Shown in pieces: positions 10,005 through 23,843 of a stretch of 64,000 nt of DNA (its first letter is position 1; the number at the start of each line of letters is the position of its first letter). The notes below the pieces were generated by a model. It was not told the DNA's origin. It searched no databases and was given only the letters and a program-made list of their open reading frames with translations. The position numbers and the translations under genes are program-made. The stretch is from the NCBI GenBank assembly GCA_038501195.1, contig JBBPUQ010000003.1, forward strand, positions 3,502,501-3,566,500, written 5' to 3'. This DNA is from Nemania diffusa (taxonomy: Eukaryota; Ascomycota; Sordariomycetes; Xylariales; Xylariaceae).

Positions 10005-13000
10005 TATTTTTATAAAACTAAGTTTTTAAAGTATTGTTTTAACTAATATAAAAAGCTTAAAATAAACTATAATTTAATTTAGTAATCATTTTAAAAGTGT
10101 TAATAATAAAGCAGCAAAAAAACTAATTAATATTTAAACAAATAAACAGTTTAAAAATATACTAATTTTTTTTATTGATTTTTTATTACATTTTTAAACA
10201 TTTTAAATAATTTGAAATAATTTAATAATGTAATAAAATAATAAATATATATATTTAAATAAATAAACAGTATAATAAAATATATATTATTTTTTTAACT
10301 TTTTATTATATTTTTAATCGATTTAAAAATTATATATTAATTTTAGTTTATATTAATTAATATAAAAACTATAAAATTATTTTTAAAAATATTAAAATCG
10401 ATTTAAAAGTTATAAATTAATTTTAAATTAATAACTTATTAATTTTTTTTTTTAAAGCTTTTTTTTAAAACTTTTAAATTTTTATTAATAGCTTTTTTTA
10501 TTTATTTTGTTTATAATTTCTTTTTTATATTAATTAAATTAAATTATTTTAAAAAGTTTTTTTATTTTTTTTTTATAAAACTTTTTATAAATTTATTTAT
10601 AATTATTTTATTTATAAATATATATTTAACTTATAAATATTTTTGTTAAATTTTTTATTTTAATTAATAATTATATATATCGATATATTTTAATTTAATT
10701 TTTAAAACTATTATTTTTTTATTTATTAGTTTTATTATTTATTAATTATTATATTTAATTGTTATATAGTTTTTTTTTAATTTAAAATTTAGTTTTTTAA
10801 AAAGTTAGTTTATAAATAAACTTTTTTTTAAAGTTTATAATAATATTAAAAGTTTTATTTTAATTATTAAAATAATAACAATATTTTATTTTATAGTTTT
10901 TTATTTTATTATATTTTTAAATAAAATTATTATATAAATTTATAAACTTTTATAGTTTAAAATATTATTAATAAAAAAAAAGTTATTAATTATTACAAAA
11001 TTATTTTTTATTTTATATTAAAAAATATAATATTTTGTTTTATATAAATAAAAAATTATTTTATTAATAATAATATAATATTTAAAATTTAAATTTAAAT
11101 TAAATTAAACTAGCTTTAAAATTATAAAAATAATATTAAATTAAATTATTATAACAATATATAAAATCGATTTGATTTTTTTTTAATAAAAATATATTAA
11201 AGTTTAGTTTATAATTTTACTATAAAATAAATATTTTTATATTTATATAAAAATTTTTGATTTAATAATAAATTTATTTAGCTTATTAATTTTTTTAATA
11301 TAAAAAACTTATAAAAACTATAATAAATATTTTTTGTAATTTTTTATTACTTTTATATTTAAAAACTACTATAAATTATTATTACTAATTATTTAATATT
11401 TTTTTTAAAAAAACTATATAATAATTAAAGTTACTTTTTTTTAGTTTTTTTTATAAATAATAATTATATTGTTAATATAAATAAAAATTAAAATATTATT
11501 TTTAATATAATAGTAAAATTTATAAAAAATTAATAAAAACTTTATTTTTTTTAATAAATTTATTAGTTTTTTTTATTATAAAAGTAGTAATTTTTATAAA
11601 CTATATAAAGCTTTAAAAAATTATAAAACTATTAAAAACTTTTTATAATTTAAAAATATTTTTATATAAATTTTTTTATTTAATTTAATATTTATAAAAA
11701 TATTTATAATATTATATTATTTAAATTTAAAATTAAATTTAGTTATAATAACTATTAAAATTTTAAAAGATTTTTTAATTAAAATAAAAATATAAGTTTT
11801 TTTTTATTTATTAAAAAGTTATTAATTTTTATAAACTATTAACTTTATTTTATATTTTTAAAAATTTTTTTTTTTATTAAATTTATATATATAAACTTAT
11901 ATATAATTAAAAAAAAGCTTTTTTTTTATTTTAATAAAATTAACTTTTATTTAAAACTTTATTTTTTTATAACTAATTAAATAAGTTTTTTTTATTTTAA
12001 TAAATAGATTTTTTATTAAATATATTTTTAAATTTTTATAAAATTATAATAATAGTAGTAAATTTTTTTAATTAATTAGTAGCTTTTTTTTTAGCTTTAT
12101 TATTAATTTTTTTAATAAATTAGCTGCTTTTTTTTTATTATTTTAATTTTTTTTAAAATAATAATAAAAATATTTTATTAATTTAACTTTTATAACTTTT
12201 ATAATTAATTTATTATATATTTTTATTGTAATATTTAAACATTTAAAATTAAATATAGCTTTTTAATAATTTTTACAAAATATTATTTTAATATAAAAAT
12301 TAAGTTTTTAATTTATTAAATTTTTAAAAAAATTGATTTTTTAATTAATTAATTTAATAAAAATATAAAAAATAGCTTATAATATTATTTTATATAAAAA
12401 AATAAAATAAAGTTTTTATAATAAGTTTAATAAAAAATAATTAAATTTTTTAATTATTATTTTAAATATTTTTAAATTTTATTTTTTATTTTTTATTTTT
12501 TTTATAAATATGTTTTTTAAGTTAATATTTATTAGCAAAAATGTAGTTTTTTTTGTTTTTTTATATAATTTTTTAATAATTAAATTAAAAAATTTTTTTA
12601 TTTAAATATTTTATAGCAAGTTTTTTATAATATTTAAGTTTATATTTAAAAAGTTATTTTTTAAAAAGTTTATATTATTATTAAAAATAGCTTTTTTATT
12701 AAAAATAACATTTTTAGTTTTTATAATTTTATTAATTTAAAAATATTAAATATAATATATATTAAAAAAATTATAGTTAATAAAAAAGCTTATAAAAGCT
12801 TTAAAATTAAACTTTTAATTTTTTTTCTGCTTTTTTTTAATTTATGTAATTATTGTATATATTTTATAACTAAACATTTTTAAATATATTAAATAAAACT
12901 TACAATTGTTTATTATTTTATTTTTTAATATAGCAAAAAAGTAAAAATATTTATAAAAAAACTTTTAGTTTAAAAACTATTTAAATATTTAATTATAAAA

Positions 13001-15424
13001 ATAAATTGTTATTTTAATAATTTTAAACTATAAATATTAAAACAGCTTTATATTTATTTTTATAGCTTTAGTTTTTTTTTTAATAAATTGTTTAATATAT
13101 TTAATGCTTTTATTTTATATTTATATATATAATATAAAAAGCTTTATTTATATATTGTAATTTTTTTGAAGTTATTTTTTAAAAATTAAATTTTTAACAA
13201 TTTTTTTATTTGTTTTTATTATAGCTACTTTTAGTTATTAATATATTTTGATTTAATTTAAAAAATATAATAATATTTTTTAAATATAATAATAAAATTA
13301 ATTTTTAAAATAGTAATTAAAACAAACATTTAAAAATCAGTTTATAATAAATATAAAGTTTATAAAACTTTTATAACTTTTTATAAAAATATAAAAATTA
13401 ATAGCAATTTTTTTTTTTGCTTTTGTAAATATTTTTTTAAAAAATCTATTAATTTGTTTTATAATTTTTTTTTTTATATATTTTTTGCAGTTTTTAGTTT
13501 TAATTTAATTATTTAATAATTTTTTAATTTTAATTTTAAAAATTTAACTTATTAAATAGTTTAAAAACTTAGTACTAAAATATTTTAATTATAAATATTA
13601 TTTAATTAAATTTTTTTTTAAAGTATTTTTTTTTATATATAAAATTATAAAGTTTTTTTTTATATAAAAAGTACTACAATCGATTAATAAAAATAAATAT
13701 TTAATTATAAACTAATTAAATCAATTTTAAAATTTATAAAAAATTAAATTATTAAATTAATATAAAATATTATTTATAAATTTATTATTTTATTAAATTT
13801 TTTATTTATTTAATACTTTTAAAAATATTAAATTAATAGTAATTTTTTTAATATAAATTATATTATATAGCTTTATTATTTTTAATCTTTTTAATTTTTA
13901 AAATTTAATATTTATATTTTTATAAACTAAAATTAAAAAAATAAAGTTTTTAATATATATATAATTTTTTAAATTAATAGTTTAAATATTATAAAATTAA
14001 CTTATTTTATTAAATATATATATATTAATATTTAAATTTAAAATAGCTAAATTTTTTAATAAATAAACTGTTTTATTATTATAAATAAAATATATAAACA
14101 TAATTTTTACTACTTTTTTAACTAATTAAAAAGTTTTGTTTGTTTTTTTTTTACTAGTTTTTTGTTTTTTAATTTTAATTTTTTTTGTTAGTTTTAAGTT
14201 TTTTTTAAAGTTTTTTTTAACTAAAACTTTAATTTTTAAATTTATAAACTAATTATTAAAAACTATTTTAAAAAAAAAATATTAGTATAACTATTAAAAA
14301 TAACAGTTTATTTTATATACTATATAAAAAAAGCTATTTTAAAAGTTAATATTTAATTATAGCTTTTTTTAAAATATTAACAATTTGTTTTTTTTTTTTT
14401 AAATTATTAAATTTGCTTAATTTTTTTTTCGAAGTTTTTTTTTATTTTAAAGTTTTTTAGTTTTATTAGAAATTTTGTTTAAATTTTTTTTTAACTTTTT
14501 ATTACTAAAAATAGCAGCAAAAAAACTTTTTATTACTTTTTTAGCTTTTAATAAAAACTTTTAACAAAATATATATTTTTAAAACTTTGTTTTGATTTTT
14601 TTCTATATTATTTTTTTGTTTTATATAGTTTTTATATAACTAATTATTAAAACAGTTATTTATTTAAATAAAATTATTAAAAAAGCTTTTTTTAAATCGA
14701 TTATTATAAAATAAATATTTTTAAAATTAAAGTTGCTATATTTAATAGTTTTATTTATTATGTTTATTTAAAAAAAAGCTTAAACTAATAAATTTTTAAA
14801 TATTTTATTAAAAAGTTTTTTTATTAAAATTGTATATTTTTTTTATAAATTAATTCAAAAAAGAAATATTATATAGTTTTTTATTTTTTATAAAAAGTTG
14901 TATTATTAATTAATAAATTTTTTATTTTTTATAATAATATATTTATATTTTTAAAAAATAATAAAAATTATTTATTTTTGCAGTTTTTTTATTTAATAGT
15001 AATATTTGTTATATTTTTTACTTATATAAATATAAATATTCTAGTTAGTATTAAAAGCTGTTTTTTTTTCAATTGTAAAATTTATAATTTTTATAACAAG
15101 TTTATTATTGCTTTTTTTTATTTGTAAAATTATAAATAAAGCTTTTTATATTAATTTAAATTAGTTTATAAAGTTACAAAAATAGTTAATAAAATTAAAT
15201 TTTAAAAGCTTTATAATTTAAAAAGTTTTATTTTTATATTAAATAAATTTTTTAATTTTTAATTGTAATATTTTTGCTAAAAACTTTTTATTCTATTAAT
15301 AAAAGTTTTTTTGTTTAATAAAAAAAATAAAATTGTTATTAGCTATTTTATTTAATTGATTAAACTATTATTTTATTATAAATAGCTTTAGTTTTAAGCT
15401 CGAAAAGTATATAAAACTTTTAAT

Positions 15425-15628
15425 TGTTAAAAATAAGCTTTTTAAATTGATTAAATTAATTGGTATAAATTATTGTTGTTATGTGTTATTGCTGTTTTAA
15501 GAGATTTTTTTTTAGTATACAAAATAGGTACATAAGTGGAATCCCCTGAAACAGAAGGTACCCCTTTCTGGTTAGAGCTTTCCAGCACCTAAAATACAGG
15601 GCTTAATTTACCCCCTATATATCTAACA
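15425..15628. repeat. right LTR of the RIP-degraded retrotransposon (204 bp)
   Basis: Same length and order as the left copy and ends ATCTAACA before the AGTAG duplication. Its right half retains normal base composition. Confidence 0.85.
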
Positions 15629-16187
15629 AGTAGACTAGGCGAGTATATAGATGGCTATATGGCATCCGTGGTTTCTGGCTTGTGAATATTTATGTTGGTC
15701 ACCTCCTCGATAAGCCCACTATATACAATCACTAACCTTCATCCTAGATCCTGGCATTACCAACCTGTTATTAACCTCCACACTAGGTCTCAAAAAGTAT
15801 GATATAATAGCATAACTAGACTACCTTGCTATAACTATTAACAGCCACTTAAGTCAGAAGCCATTCTGCCTAACGTAATCATGTATGCGACCAACGCCCG
15901 TTTGATTCCATGAGCCATAAGGGCCGGATTGCTACTCGGAAAGATTCATGTAAAACTACCTAAGGCAGTAGGTAGATTGTTACATTAAACACTTCCGGCG
16001 GCGGAGAGACTGTTTCTGAGATCTTTTGCCAAGTATTCACAAGATCAAATGAATAGACGTCCCCTATACTACTACTATTAACGGGATGGCCGAAAATCTC
16101 GGCCTTGAGGGGCTTTTGAGGTATTTCCCGGCTTTCGTCTTTGAGCCATATGTCTACTTTGTTGTTAGCGGTATGATTGACTTCAAG
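15629..16187. other. intergenic region
   Basis: Unmutated spacer between the retrotransposon and the 3' end of the GH36 gene. No gene or repeat was recognised. Confidence 0.5.
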
Positions 16188-18578
16188 TTATACAGACATT
16201 AACCTACTCAGTGGACCTAAAGCTTTAAGCGAGATACCCAAAAACGTATTTAACCCATCTTCTTTGTGCAGTGTGGGTGTTGTCGCAAGCGCAGCTGCTC
16301 CAGTCATCTTCCCTCGTAAGCCAAGTATCACATATTGAAGGGTTCCTATGCGACTAATGGGGAAAGCAGTGAGAATTTCAAAGTCCATGGGAGAGATGGA
16401 GACATCTAAGAGGCCCGTATTTCTAGAGAAATCGTAAATCTTATCTTTAATATGACTTTTGACGATGTATCCGTGTTGAGCATCAAGATCAGGAAAGCAT
16501 CGTGTCGTGACAATTTCCATGCGCTTGTCTGCCCCTAGATTGAACAGGCCTAGAAACACAGACTTATGATGGGCGGCTGCTATACGAAGGAATCGAGCGC
16601 CGTGCGCTTTGTTATAAACTTCGGTGGCCCTTCCCTTAATTCTTGGGCGTAGGATCTTCAGTCGTCCTGCGGAGTCTAAACCTGTGATCTGATTGATAAT
16701 ATCGAGATCATGGTCGCCGGGGACATCGGTAATGTAAATCGGCCCGCCTGACAGGCATCGGGCTGCTGCATGGAGAGCTGGAAATGCCCCGGCAGTCTGA
16801 AACATGTCCCAGTCAGGCAGCAAATTTAGATGCTGTGTCAGGACAGCATTGTGAGCGTTGGAAAAGAGATGCCACGAATGCGAACTTGGTTCATCAGGAT
16901 AGAAGTCGTCCGAGTTCCGTACAAGGTAGGGAGGCCGGTCGCTTGGCCTGATAAATGAGTAGAATAAAATTTGCGGTGTTTGTGACATGCATGATATTGC
17001 GCGGTGTCCAAAGTGCTTCGATGCGGCAGATAGCCAGGCGTCTTGATAGGCGTACATGGTGGTCCTACGGTCTTCAGCTCTATCCAGGTAGTCTGGGTAG
17101 TATTGATTGTCAGCTTTGACTGAATCTACACCGCAACCGACCAAGAATTTATAAAAGTCGTCGTACATTTGGTGTATATCGGTAGGGGAGATGATCGTGA
17201 TAGCACCTCCGGCCATATACGGCTCTATGCTTTGCCGTTGTGCCTGTATAGTAGCATAGCATTTAGCGATATGACCAGTGGGTGAGATTCCGCCCCAGTA
17301 ACCGAATATTCCATGCCAAACCGCGATATGGCGGATTGAGCGGTAGCTATCGCGAATTTTTTGAATGGTATGCCCCAACCCATGTGGAAAGTTGGGTTTC
17401 GTGGCTTCGAACTCTCGCCAAGAAAGGGCGAAGGTGTCTGAGAAGCCTTGAGTATCCAGGCTTTGCCAGTTGTCGTCAATGATCAAGTTGGAAATGGTAA
17501 TTCCGTGATCCGAAAGAGTATCAATTGCATCTAGAATTCCCTGCTCGCTCAACTCACGACCCAATCCATTCCAAGTGCAATATGAGAATCCATCGTACCA
17601 TTCCTCCAAAGACGGCCCGTTCGCGGTGTTCTCATCAGCATCCTTAATGGAATCAGACCTAAGGAGAAGTCTAGATGCTGCTGACACGGCACATTTAAAG
17701 GCATTATTGGATGATTTCGCAGCAGAAATGATGATAGGAACCTTTTGACTTTCGGGCAGATCATTGCGAACAGCAACAAAGACGTTACCGAGTTCACCAC
17801 TCTCTAAAGTGACGAGGGTCCCGGGGATGCCATTCACAGGAAGTACAACAACGTGTAGCCCATCCTCTCGAAGAAAAGAAGTAGCAACACCGGGCTTATC
17901 AAGATGAAATTTGGAATCACCTTGCCGTGGGCCAAGCCACGGTGTAGAGTGACGAACAATCGAAAACCATTTGAGGACACGGAGAGGCAGTCCCAGATTC
18001 GATTTCGTCCATGAACTGACCTCGCCTGTACTTTCCGGCACAAGAGTATGGCCGATCCAGGTCACGCAATCATTAGCTGAGTCCGGTGCAGCAAGGTCGA
18101 AATCCCAAGACTCGTCGCTATCGGAAAATAGGACGTTGAAGTTATGAAAGCTCTCGAGGGGGAGTCCAGTTTGGAATACCAGTAGTCCGTCTTGCTGATG
18201 GTCGAAATCGTTTGCCCAGGAGCTCAGGCCATCTACTGTAACCCTCAGCGTGTATCGCGCGACATCTAGAGCGATTTCATGCTTTTCGAGCCGTCCCTCA
18301 AACTTGAGCCTTGCTGGTGACTGGTCACGTGGCGCGGCCTATTGTGATGGATGAGATAGAGCTATGGGAATGGGTTGGGGTCAAGAGCGAGCACCAACAG
18401 GTTGTAACTGCAATTCTCTCCAGCCTGCTGCGGCTTCGTGCCACACGTAGACCTCGAGGCTCGAGTTTGGATGCTCTGTAATGTCTATTGCCACATGGAA
18501 CTGGACTGATGATGCACTGATCACGGTGGCGGCACCAAGAGGAGGGTCGCATGCGAGTGTGCCTACCCTTAGAGCCAT
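16188..18578 (-). CDS. GH36 raffinose-synthase/Sip1-like alpha-galactosidase
   Basis: Probable cytosolic glycosidase or transglycosidase acting on alpha-galactosides. Exons 18578-18399 and 18338-16188 give 776 residues; the intron is about 60 bases with donor GTTGGT and acceptor ACAATAG. Family landmarks are GFSYCTWNGLG and LIIDDNWQSLD in the barrel, VDSVKADNQ, whose Asp is the likely nucleophile, and RNSDDFYP, which carries the likely acid/base Asp, followed by HLFSNAHNA. GGPIYITDVPG closes the barrel. These match the plant SIP/raffinose-synthase branch as found in fungi, which is usually somewhat longer than this protein. No signal peptide is present. The first start ATG preceding LRVGTL was chosen; an in-frame TTG two codons upstream is unlikely. 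Substrate is not predictable from sequence alone. Confidence 0.87.
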
Positions 18579-19260
18579 CTCCAACAGGTAATACGGTTCA
18601 CGAAGTTCAAGTGAAATTCGAAACTCCAGGCGGACATAAGGTGCCGAGTCTATAAGAGGAAATGTGAATACATTTGACTCTTACTGCGTATAGAAGTTGG
18701 CTGCCATTTCCAAATTGAGTAGCCCTCTGTAGAGGGGCGTCAGTTGAGGCGGGGAAGCAATGGCCTGTTACATTAGATACGTATTCTGTACCAGGTAAGG
18801 TTTATGTACTTCGTACCTCAGTACTAGCAAAGCTCGGGCCATTATGTAGATACCTACCAGGTACCTACTAGGTAGGTAGGTAGGTAGGGACATCATACTT
18901 ACTTACATTATGTAGATAGTTGCCTAAGCTGAATAGAATATTCGCCTCGATCCTTGAGGATAATGAGGCTCTCCTGCCCCCGCACCTGTTCCAATGCGTT
19001 TTTTTTTCTTCTTTTCCTTTCCTTTCCTACTGTCTATGCTCACAGCACTTCCATTATGTGTTTCGGCAACATTACCGTCGAGTCGCTATTTATATTGCCG
19101 ACTTGTTACGTCCCGCATTCCCTCTTCTGTTACCCGGAACGTATCGATGTCCCACTTACTCCCGGTTCCGTTACATGATATCTCCGCCTTCGAAGCTAAG
19201 GCCTCCGAAGCCAAGGCCGACACTAGCGCTGCACGCAACATCTTATCACATATTCAGTAA
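18579..19260. promoter_or_regulatory. divergent intergenic region with TAGG tetranucleotide repeats
   Basis: Shared upstream region of the leftward GH36 gene and the rightward ankyrin gene. Around 18855-18890 it holds a run of GGTA/TAGG repeats and palindromic TACCTAGGTA-like copies. A pyrimidine-rich CTTTT/CCTTT stretch near 19000-19030 lies upstream of the ankyrin gene start. Control elements beyond this are not identifiable. Confidence 0.45.
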
Positions 19261-21560
19261 ATGGATCCCCTCTCATTGACAGCCAGTGTCATCACCGTCG
19301 TGGGCGTTGCCGATGCCGCTGGCCGTGGTTTGAAGAAGCTAATTGCCCTGAGAGGCGCCTCGGATGCCATCCTCGCTCTTAATAACGAGATCTCAGATCT
19401 GAGATTGACCCTGAGAGAGCTTGATTCTATCCTTCAGGGATCAAAGGCAGACGATTCCACTTTAAACGAGTACCTACAAGGAAGTGTCTCTCCGAGCATT
19501 GATACTACAAGAAAGAAGCTCGTCGCGCTCGAACAGCTCGTTCAGAGTCGTCTGAAGAAGCCAAATGGGAGTGCAGATCGATTTGGCTGGCTCAAATACG
19601 AGGAAAAGATCCAGAAGCTCCAGAAGGAATTCAGACATCTGAGACTGAACTTAGGGACCGTCCTAGGCATTATCTCTTCGTAAGTCATATCTCCCCGGGA
19701 TTTATTTAAATATAATATACTGACCTTTCCAGAAAATCCGCATCTAGACTCGAAACACGGCTTGACAGTCTTTGCTTCGTTGCCGAGCAACATCGCATAG
19801 AGACACAGGAACTTGTCCAACAAGGCGAGGCCATTCATAAAGCCTTCTTACAAGTGCTTGAAAGGCAAAAACAAAGCGAACTACGCTGGGCCGCAATTGA
19901 AAGGCAGGCACATATTGAGCCACCACGGTCCGCGCCATTCAGCATCCAACCAAGGGGGCTACCTGATGGATTATCGGCTCTTCGTATGCGGTTCCTCCAG
20001 CGCCGTCGATGCTCTCCATACTGCGATTGTGCATGCCACCACACTTCTCGCTTTCGCACCCCGCGCATGCTTCAGTTTTTAATTGGTACCCTTAGCGTGG
20101 GATATAATGGCGTGCCAAGACTAACCAACCCATGCACCAGCTCTGAATGCCAGAAGACTCCGGAGGGATTTATCACTGTGAACTATTACTTTCCCACTTG
20201 GCTAGTGGGGAAGGTGTTTGTCGCAGGGGCCAGACTCACCAACTACAGGGGACCGGAGCTTTCCATAAGGATTCTGAATGTGCGAGATCCTGAGAGTACG
20301 ATTTTTCTAGCCACACACAATAATGACGCATTGACTCTTCAGACACTATTGAGTAGTGGCGAGGCTTCTGTGCTTGATGTGCAGCATGGTACAGGGCACT
20401 CAGCGCTACACCTTGCGACGATGAAGAGCAAGATTGATGTGATAAAAGTCCTACTACAATTCGGTGCCGAACCTTATCTGGAAAACGGTACCCAGGAGAC
20501 GTCATTTGACATGGCATGGAACACCATTCTCTGCTTCGAAGATACTGCCTATGAGGACGAATGGCGTGTAGCGGAGGTGAAGCAGCTGTATCCAAACACG
20601 GCCGCCCTTGAAGAGCGGCGAGTCTTCTCACGCATTCATCAAGTCGTCTGCAAGTTGTTGCCCTTAGATCTCGAGGTCGAGTTGGACAAGAACGACATTC
20701 CAATCGACGAGCCAGATGCTGATGGTCGAACAGCCCTACACTGGGCAGCTGGTCGCGGAGACGAGAAATCAGTAGAGATACTTCTTCGACACGGTGCGCA
20801 TCCGGATAAGGCAGATCGAATAGGTCAAGGTCCTCTTCGGTCTTCCCTGAAGGCCTCAGGTCCAGAATGCCTAATCCTTCTCATAAAGCATGGTGTCAAT
20901 GTTATGCAAGTAGATCACTGGGAGCAAACTTGTCTGTTAGCGTCAATGTATTACAACAACCCAGTAGCCTTTGGCCTCCCCCTCGTGAAGGCTGGTATCG
21001 ACATAAACGCACGGGATTCTACCCGCAGAACCGCCCTACTAGAAGCTATTCGATTCGGCCATTCGGATGCCGCCGAAATGCTTGTTGATCATGGCGCTGA
21101 GGTGAACCTGCAAGATAAGGACGGGATATCTCCCTTGGCAGAGTCGATACGATATAATCGCCACGCCACAACTAACAAGCTACTGCAGAATAGCTTCATC
21201 GACACTACTATTCTCGACAACTGCAGACGTTCCATCCTTCACCACGCTGCTAGTGAAGCTGACAAGAAGATGCTACGTCTATTAGCTAGCTTCAAACTAG
21301 AAGGCATTGACCCTAACGCTAGGGATAGAGACGGCATGATGCCGTTAGATATTGCTGTCAAACGTCAGGCACGAGAAACCGACGATAGCAAACTCTGTCT
21401 AGTGGACGAGGCATGGGTAGCGGCTTTCTCCCTAGTTATGGAAAATGTAACAACGATAACGCAAGACCCACTGCCGACGTACAAGGACGAGGAAGACCAA
21501 TTCATAGGGTATGCTTCAACGGATTCCCCAAGCAGCAGTGTCTATTTCGACGCAAGATGA
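19261..21560 (+). CDS. ankyrin-repeat protein with fungal STAND-type N-terminal domain
   Basis: Two exons, 19261-19679 and 19733-21560, give 748 residues; the intron has donor GTAAGT, a CTGAC branch and acceptor CCAG. Residues 1-140 (MDPLSLTASVITVVGVADAA and a following coiled region) resemble the helical N-terminal domain on fungal NLR/STAND proteins, thought to act in cell-death signalling or oligomerisation. The middle carries a Cys cluster (CSPYCDCACHH) followed by LIGTLSVGYNGVP and CTSSEC, a module often found in fungal ankyrin proteins. Ankyrin repeats run from about residue 330 to 660, for example DGRTALHWAAGRGDEKSVEI and HGAEVNLQDKDGISPL. No NACHT or NB-ARC ATPase is present, so it is not a complete NLR. 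Role in allorecognition is an inference. Confidence 0.82.
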
Positions 21561-23843
21561 TCAATGCATTTTTCACATTCCTAGTCTATCTAGTTGCAGT
21601 CGACTTCGACTAGGTTTAGGCCCGTCTAAATCCGATCTGGTATGAACCCTATCTAGTCTCTTCAGCAGCTAGGTAGTTCTACGACAAGGGCTCATACCTT
21701 CCTCGTGCCTACGTAATGAAAATTCGACAGGAAAGGATAATAAGATGGCCCTATAGTGTTAGTAACTATTGTTAGTAGCTGGCCCATAGTCCTGGCGGCA
21801 CTATTAAATTATGGTCTAGAAGATCCAGGGTCTCCAGAGAAATACCCCGGGGGTTAAAAATGAGGTAGTCTAAAGAATTAGAGACGATACCACCTGGCAC
21901 CAGGGTCAGGACGCGTAACCGCAGGACCCCGAATGCTCAACCGCTCCTTTTTTCTCGATACAGCGCCCCGGGCGAAATGCAGGTACCAATAGCAAAACGG
22001 GGGGCCGCCGGCTACGGCGAAAGGGCGGTTAGAAAAGGTAGAACCGGTAATTACCTCGCCAGAACTAAGGTGATTAAACAATATTGTAAGTCTCTTGACA
22101 TTCATATTGGCTTTCCTGCATTTCAGTACGGCCGCTTTATTTTATGCTTCATTACATGATTCATTATATGACTAATAGACATAGGATAATCCCTAGATCC
22201 AACAACTCTATACGCCGTGTCAGTGTTGACACGTAAAGTAAGCATGATAATTCGTCTAGTCGCGGATTTATTTTTAATATTTTACGTGAACACGAGATTT
22301 AAATATCTTTGAAGAAATTAAGTAAAAGAAAATATATATATATATCTGAGGTTGTACCGTTTATCATCGCCGATCCGCCATGGTCTTAGGAAATTATATT
22401 TCGAAACAGTATAACAGAGGTTATCATGAATAGATATACGTCTCGCCAACTAAGTGGGTTATCTTAGATTTTAGTTAAAATAGCGAGTCTATCCACTCTA
22501 GGGTCATATGCTGTCAAGAAGGATTCACACCCACCGTAGTCTCTAAGGTTACGGTCAGCCCAACGGCAATCGGGGATGCTGAAGTCTTCAAGGTGAAATC
22601 GCGACGAATAGGCCATAGCAAGATTGTCAAGTTCGATAACTAGATGCGTATACACTCGTCGATCCGGTTTCACCAGACGATGCGGCGTTGTTGTCAGTGG
22701 CCACATTCACCGATGCCGACGACGGTCAGATGATCGTGTAGTCTTTAAACAGCAATGTCTATTGTGGAGTGACCCTAAGTATCACCATCCACGGGCGCCC
22801 GGCTTCGGCTGATTAGTACCGAGGAATTAAGTTATGTGACGCGCCAACAACGTCGACGAAGGTTGACGGTAATATGAGCGTCACGAGGATTGTCGATCAA
22901 ACATTCCGCAACTTTCCCCCGAAGATCAAATAATTTTTGGCCTATCCTTGGGGTTCCGTGTTCAAACAAATAACATGAAATCATCAGTCAATCCCGAATT
23001 CAATTGAATTTACGACGAACTAGATAGAGAGTAGGGCCCCCGTGCAGTGATATAGGATCGAGCATTATATAACATCGTGGCCATTCGAGAAAAACCAGGC
23101 GCCAATGAAATGCGTTCGCTAAGGGCACCGCTGTACCAGTAATCATAGGAAACGTTCTGCAAGCACTCTCCACACTGTTCCCCCATCATATGCCACGACT
23201 TCAGGCTCAATTTAATGAAGCGAGGTACAAATGTCGCATAACTTGCAGCTCGCCAGTTTCGAGCGGCTTAGAAGCGAATAAGGAAAGCTCCTAATATGCA
23301 TACGCCTTATCTTTGAGCCCCCCTAACCTGCATTGCATTCTGGCCGGCTCCTCGTTGGCCATTCAAGGCGGAGAAGGGTGCAATGGACGACAAATAATAT
23401 TCTAGATCACACCGCGTGCATCTCCACGATTTGCTGACTTGATCTCCGCCGGCTGAGATGGTGCAGTTTTGGTCCAAATATGTCCCCGGACAGAACCCCG
23501 GGCTCTCCCGCAGTCTATCTATGGCTACGGCATGTATTTGCGATGACAAGTAGAGGAAGGGGAGGGACCACACACGCAGTACGCGCAGTTTAAAGCAAGC
23601 ATAGTCGCTCTATCGACTCTGGCTGGATTCGAACCGCTCTCTTTGTATTTTGTCTCTCGTCCATGCTTTCCTCTGTCCAACTTCGATTCTTGGCCCTGGG
23701 TCAGTCGTGCATATATATCTAGGCATGTATATGCGCGATACTATTCACAACATAATATTCATAATACCCCTGACAAATCACACAACTTCATAACTCCAAG
23801 TACTAGTCGTACACCTACGAAGCATAGGTCAACCTTGGCTTGA
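21561..23843. other. 2.3-kb intergenic region
   Basis: No supported gene. It contains a short AT dinucleotide run near 22333 and scattered frames of under 90 codons with no motif. A GGTTCGAATCC-like string on the minus strand near 23630 was tested as a tRNA T-arm and rejected. Confidence 0.5.

Larger units (their letters stand above)
9801..15628. mobile_element. RIP-degraded LTR retrotransposon, 5.8 kb
   Basis: Both ends are defined by matching long terminal repeats that start TGTTA and finish in AACA (AATA in the decayed left copy), and by the 5-bp direct repeat AGTAG at 9796-9800 and 15629-15633. The interior is almost entirely A and T with no open frame of note, consistent with saturating C-to-T change on both strands. 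The 5' LTR keeps G and C only in its first half, and the 3' LTR only in its second half, so mutation fades within about 100 bases of each outer boundary. No gag, pol, primer-binding site or polypurine tract can be read, so Copia versus Gypsy and orientation are not determinable. Confidence 0.85.

Noticed and set aside
9801..15628. AT-rich block as a centromere core or mitochondrial insertion
   Set aside because: Matching LTRs and the AGTAG duplication show a single degraded retrotransposon.
23610..23700. GGTTCGAATCC on the minus strand, like a tRNA T-arm
   Set aside because: The flanking bases do not form a five-pair T stem, and no anticodon, D-arm or acceptor pairing is found at the right distance.
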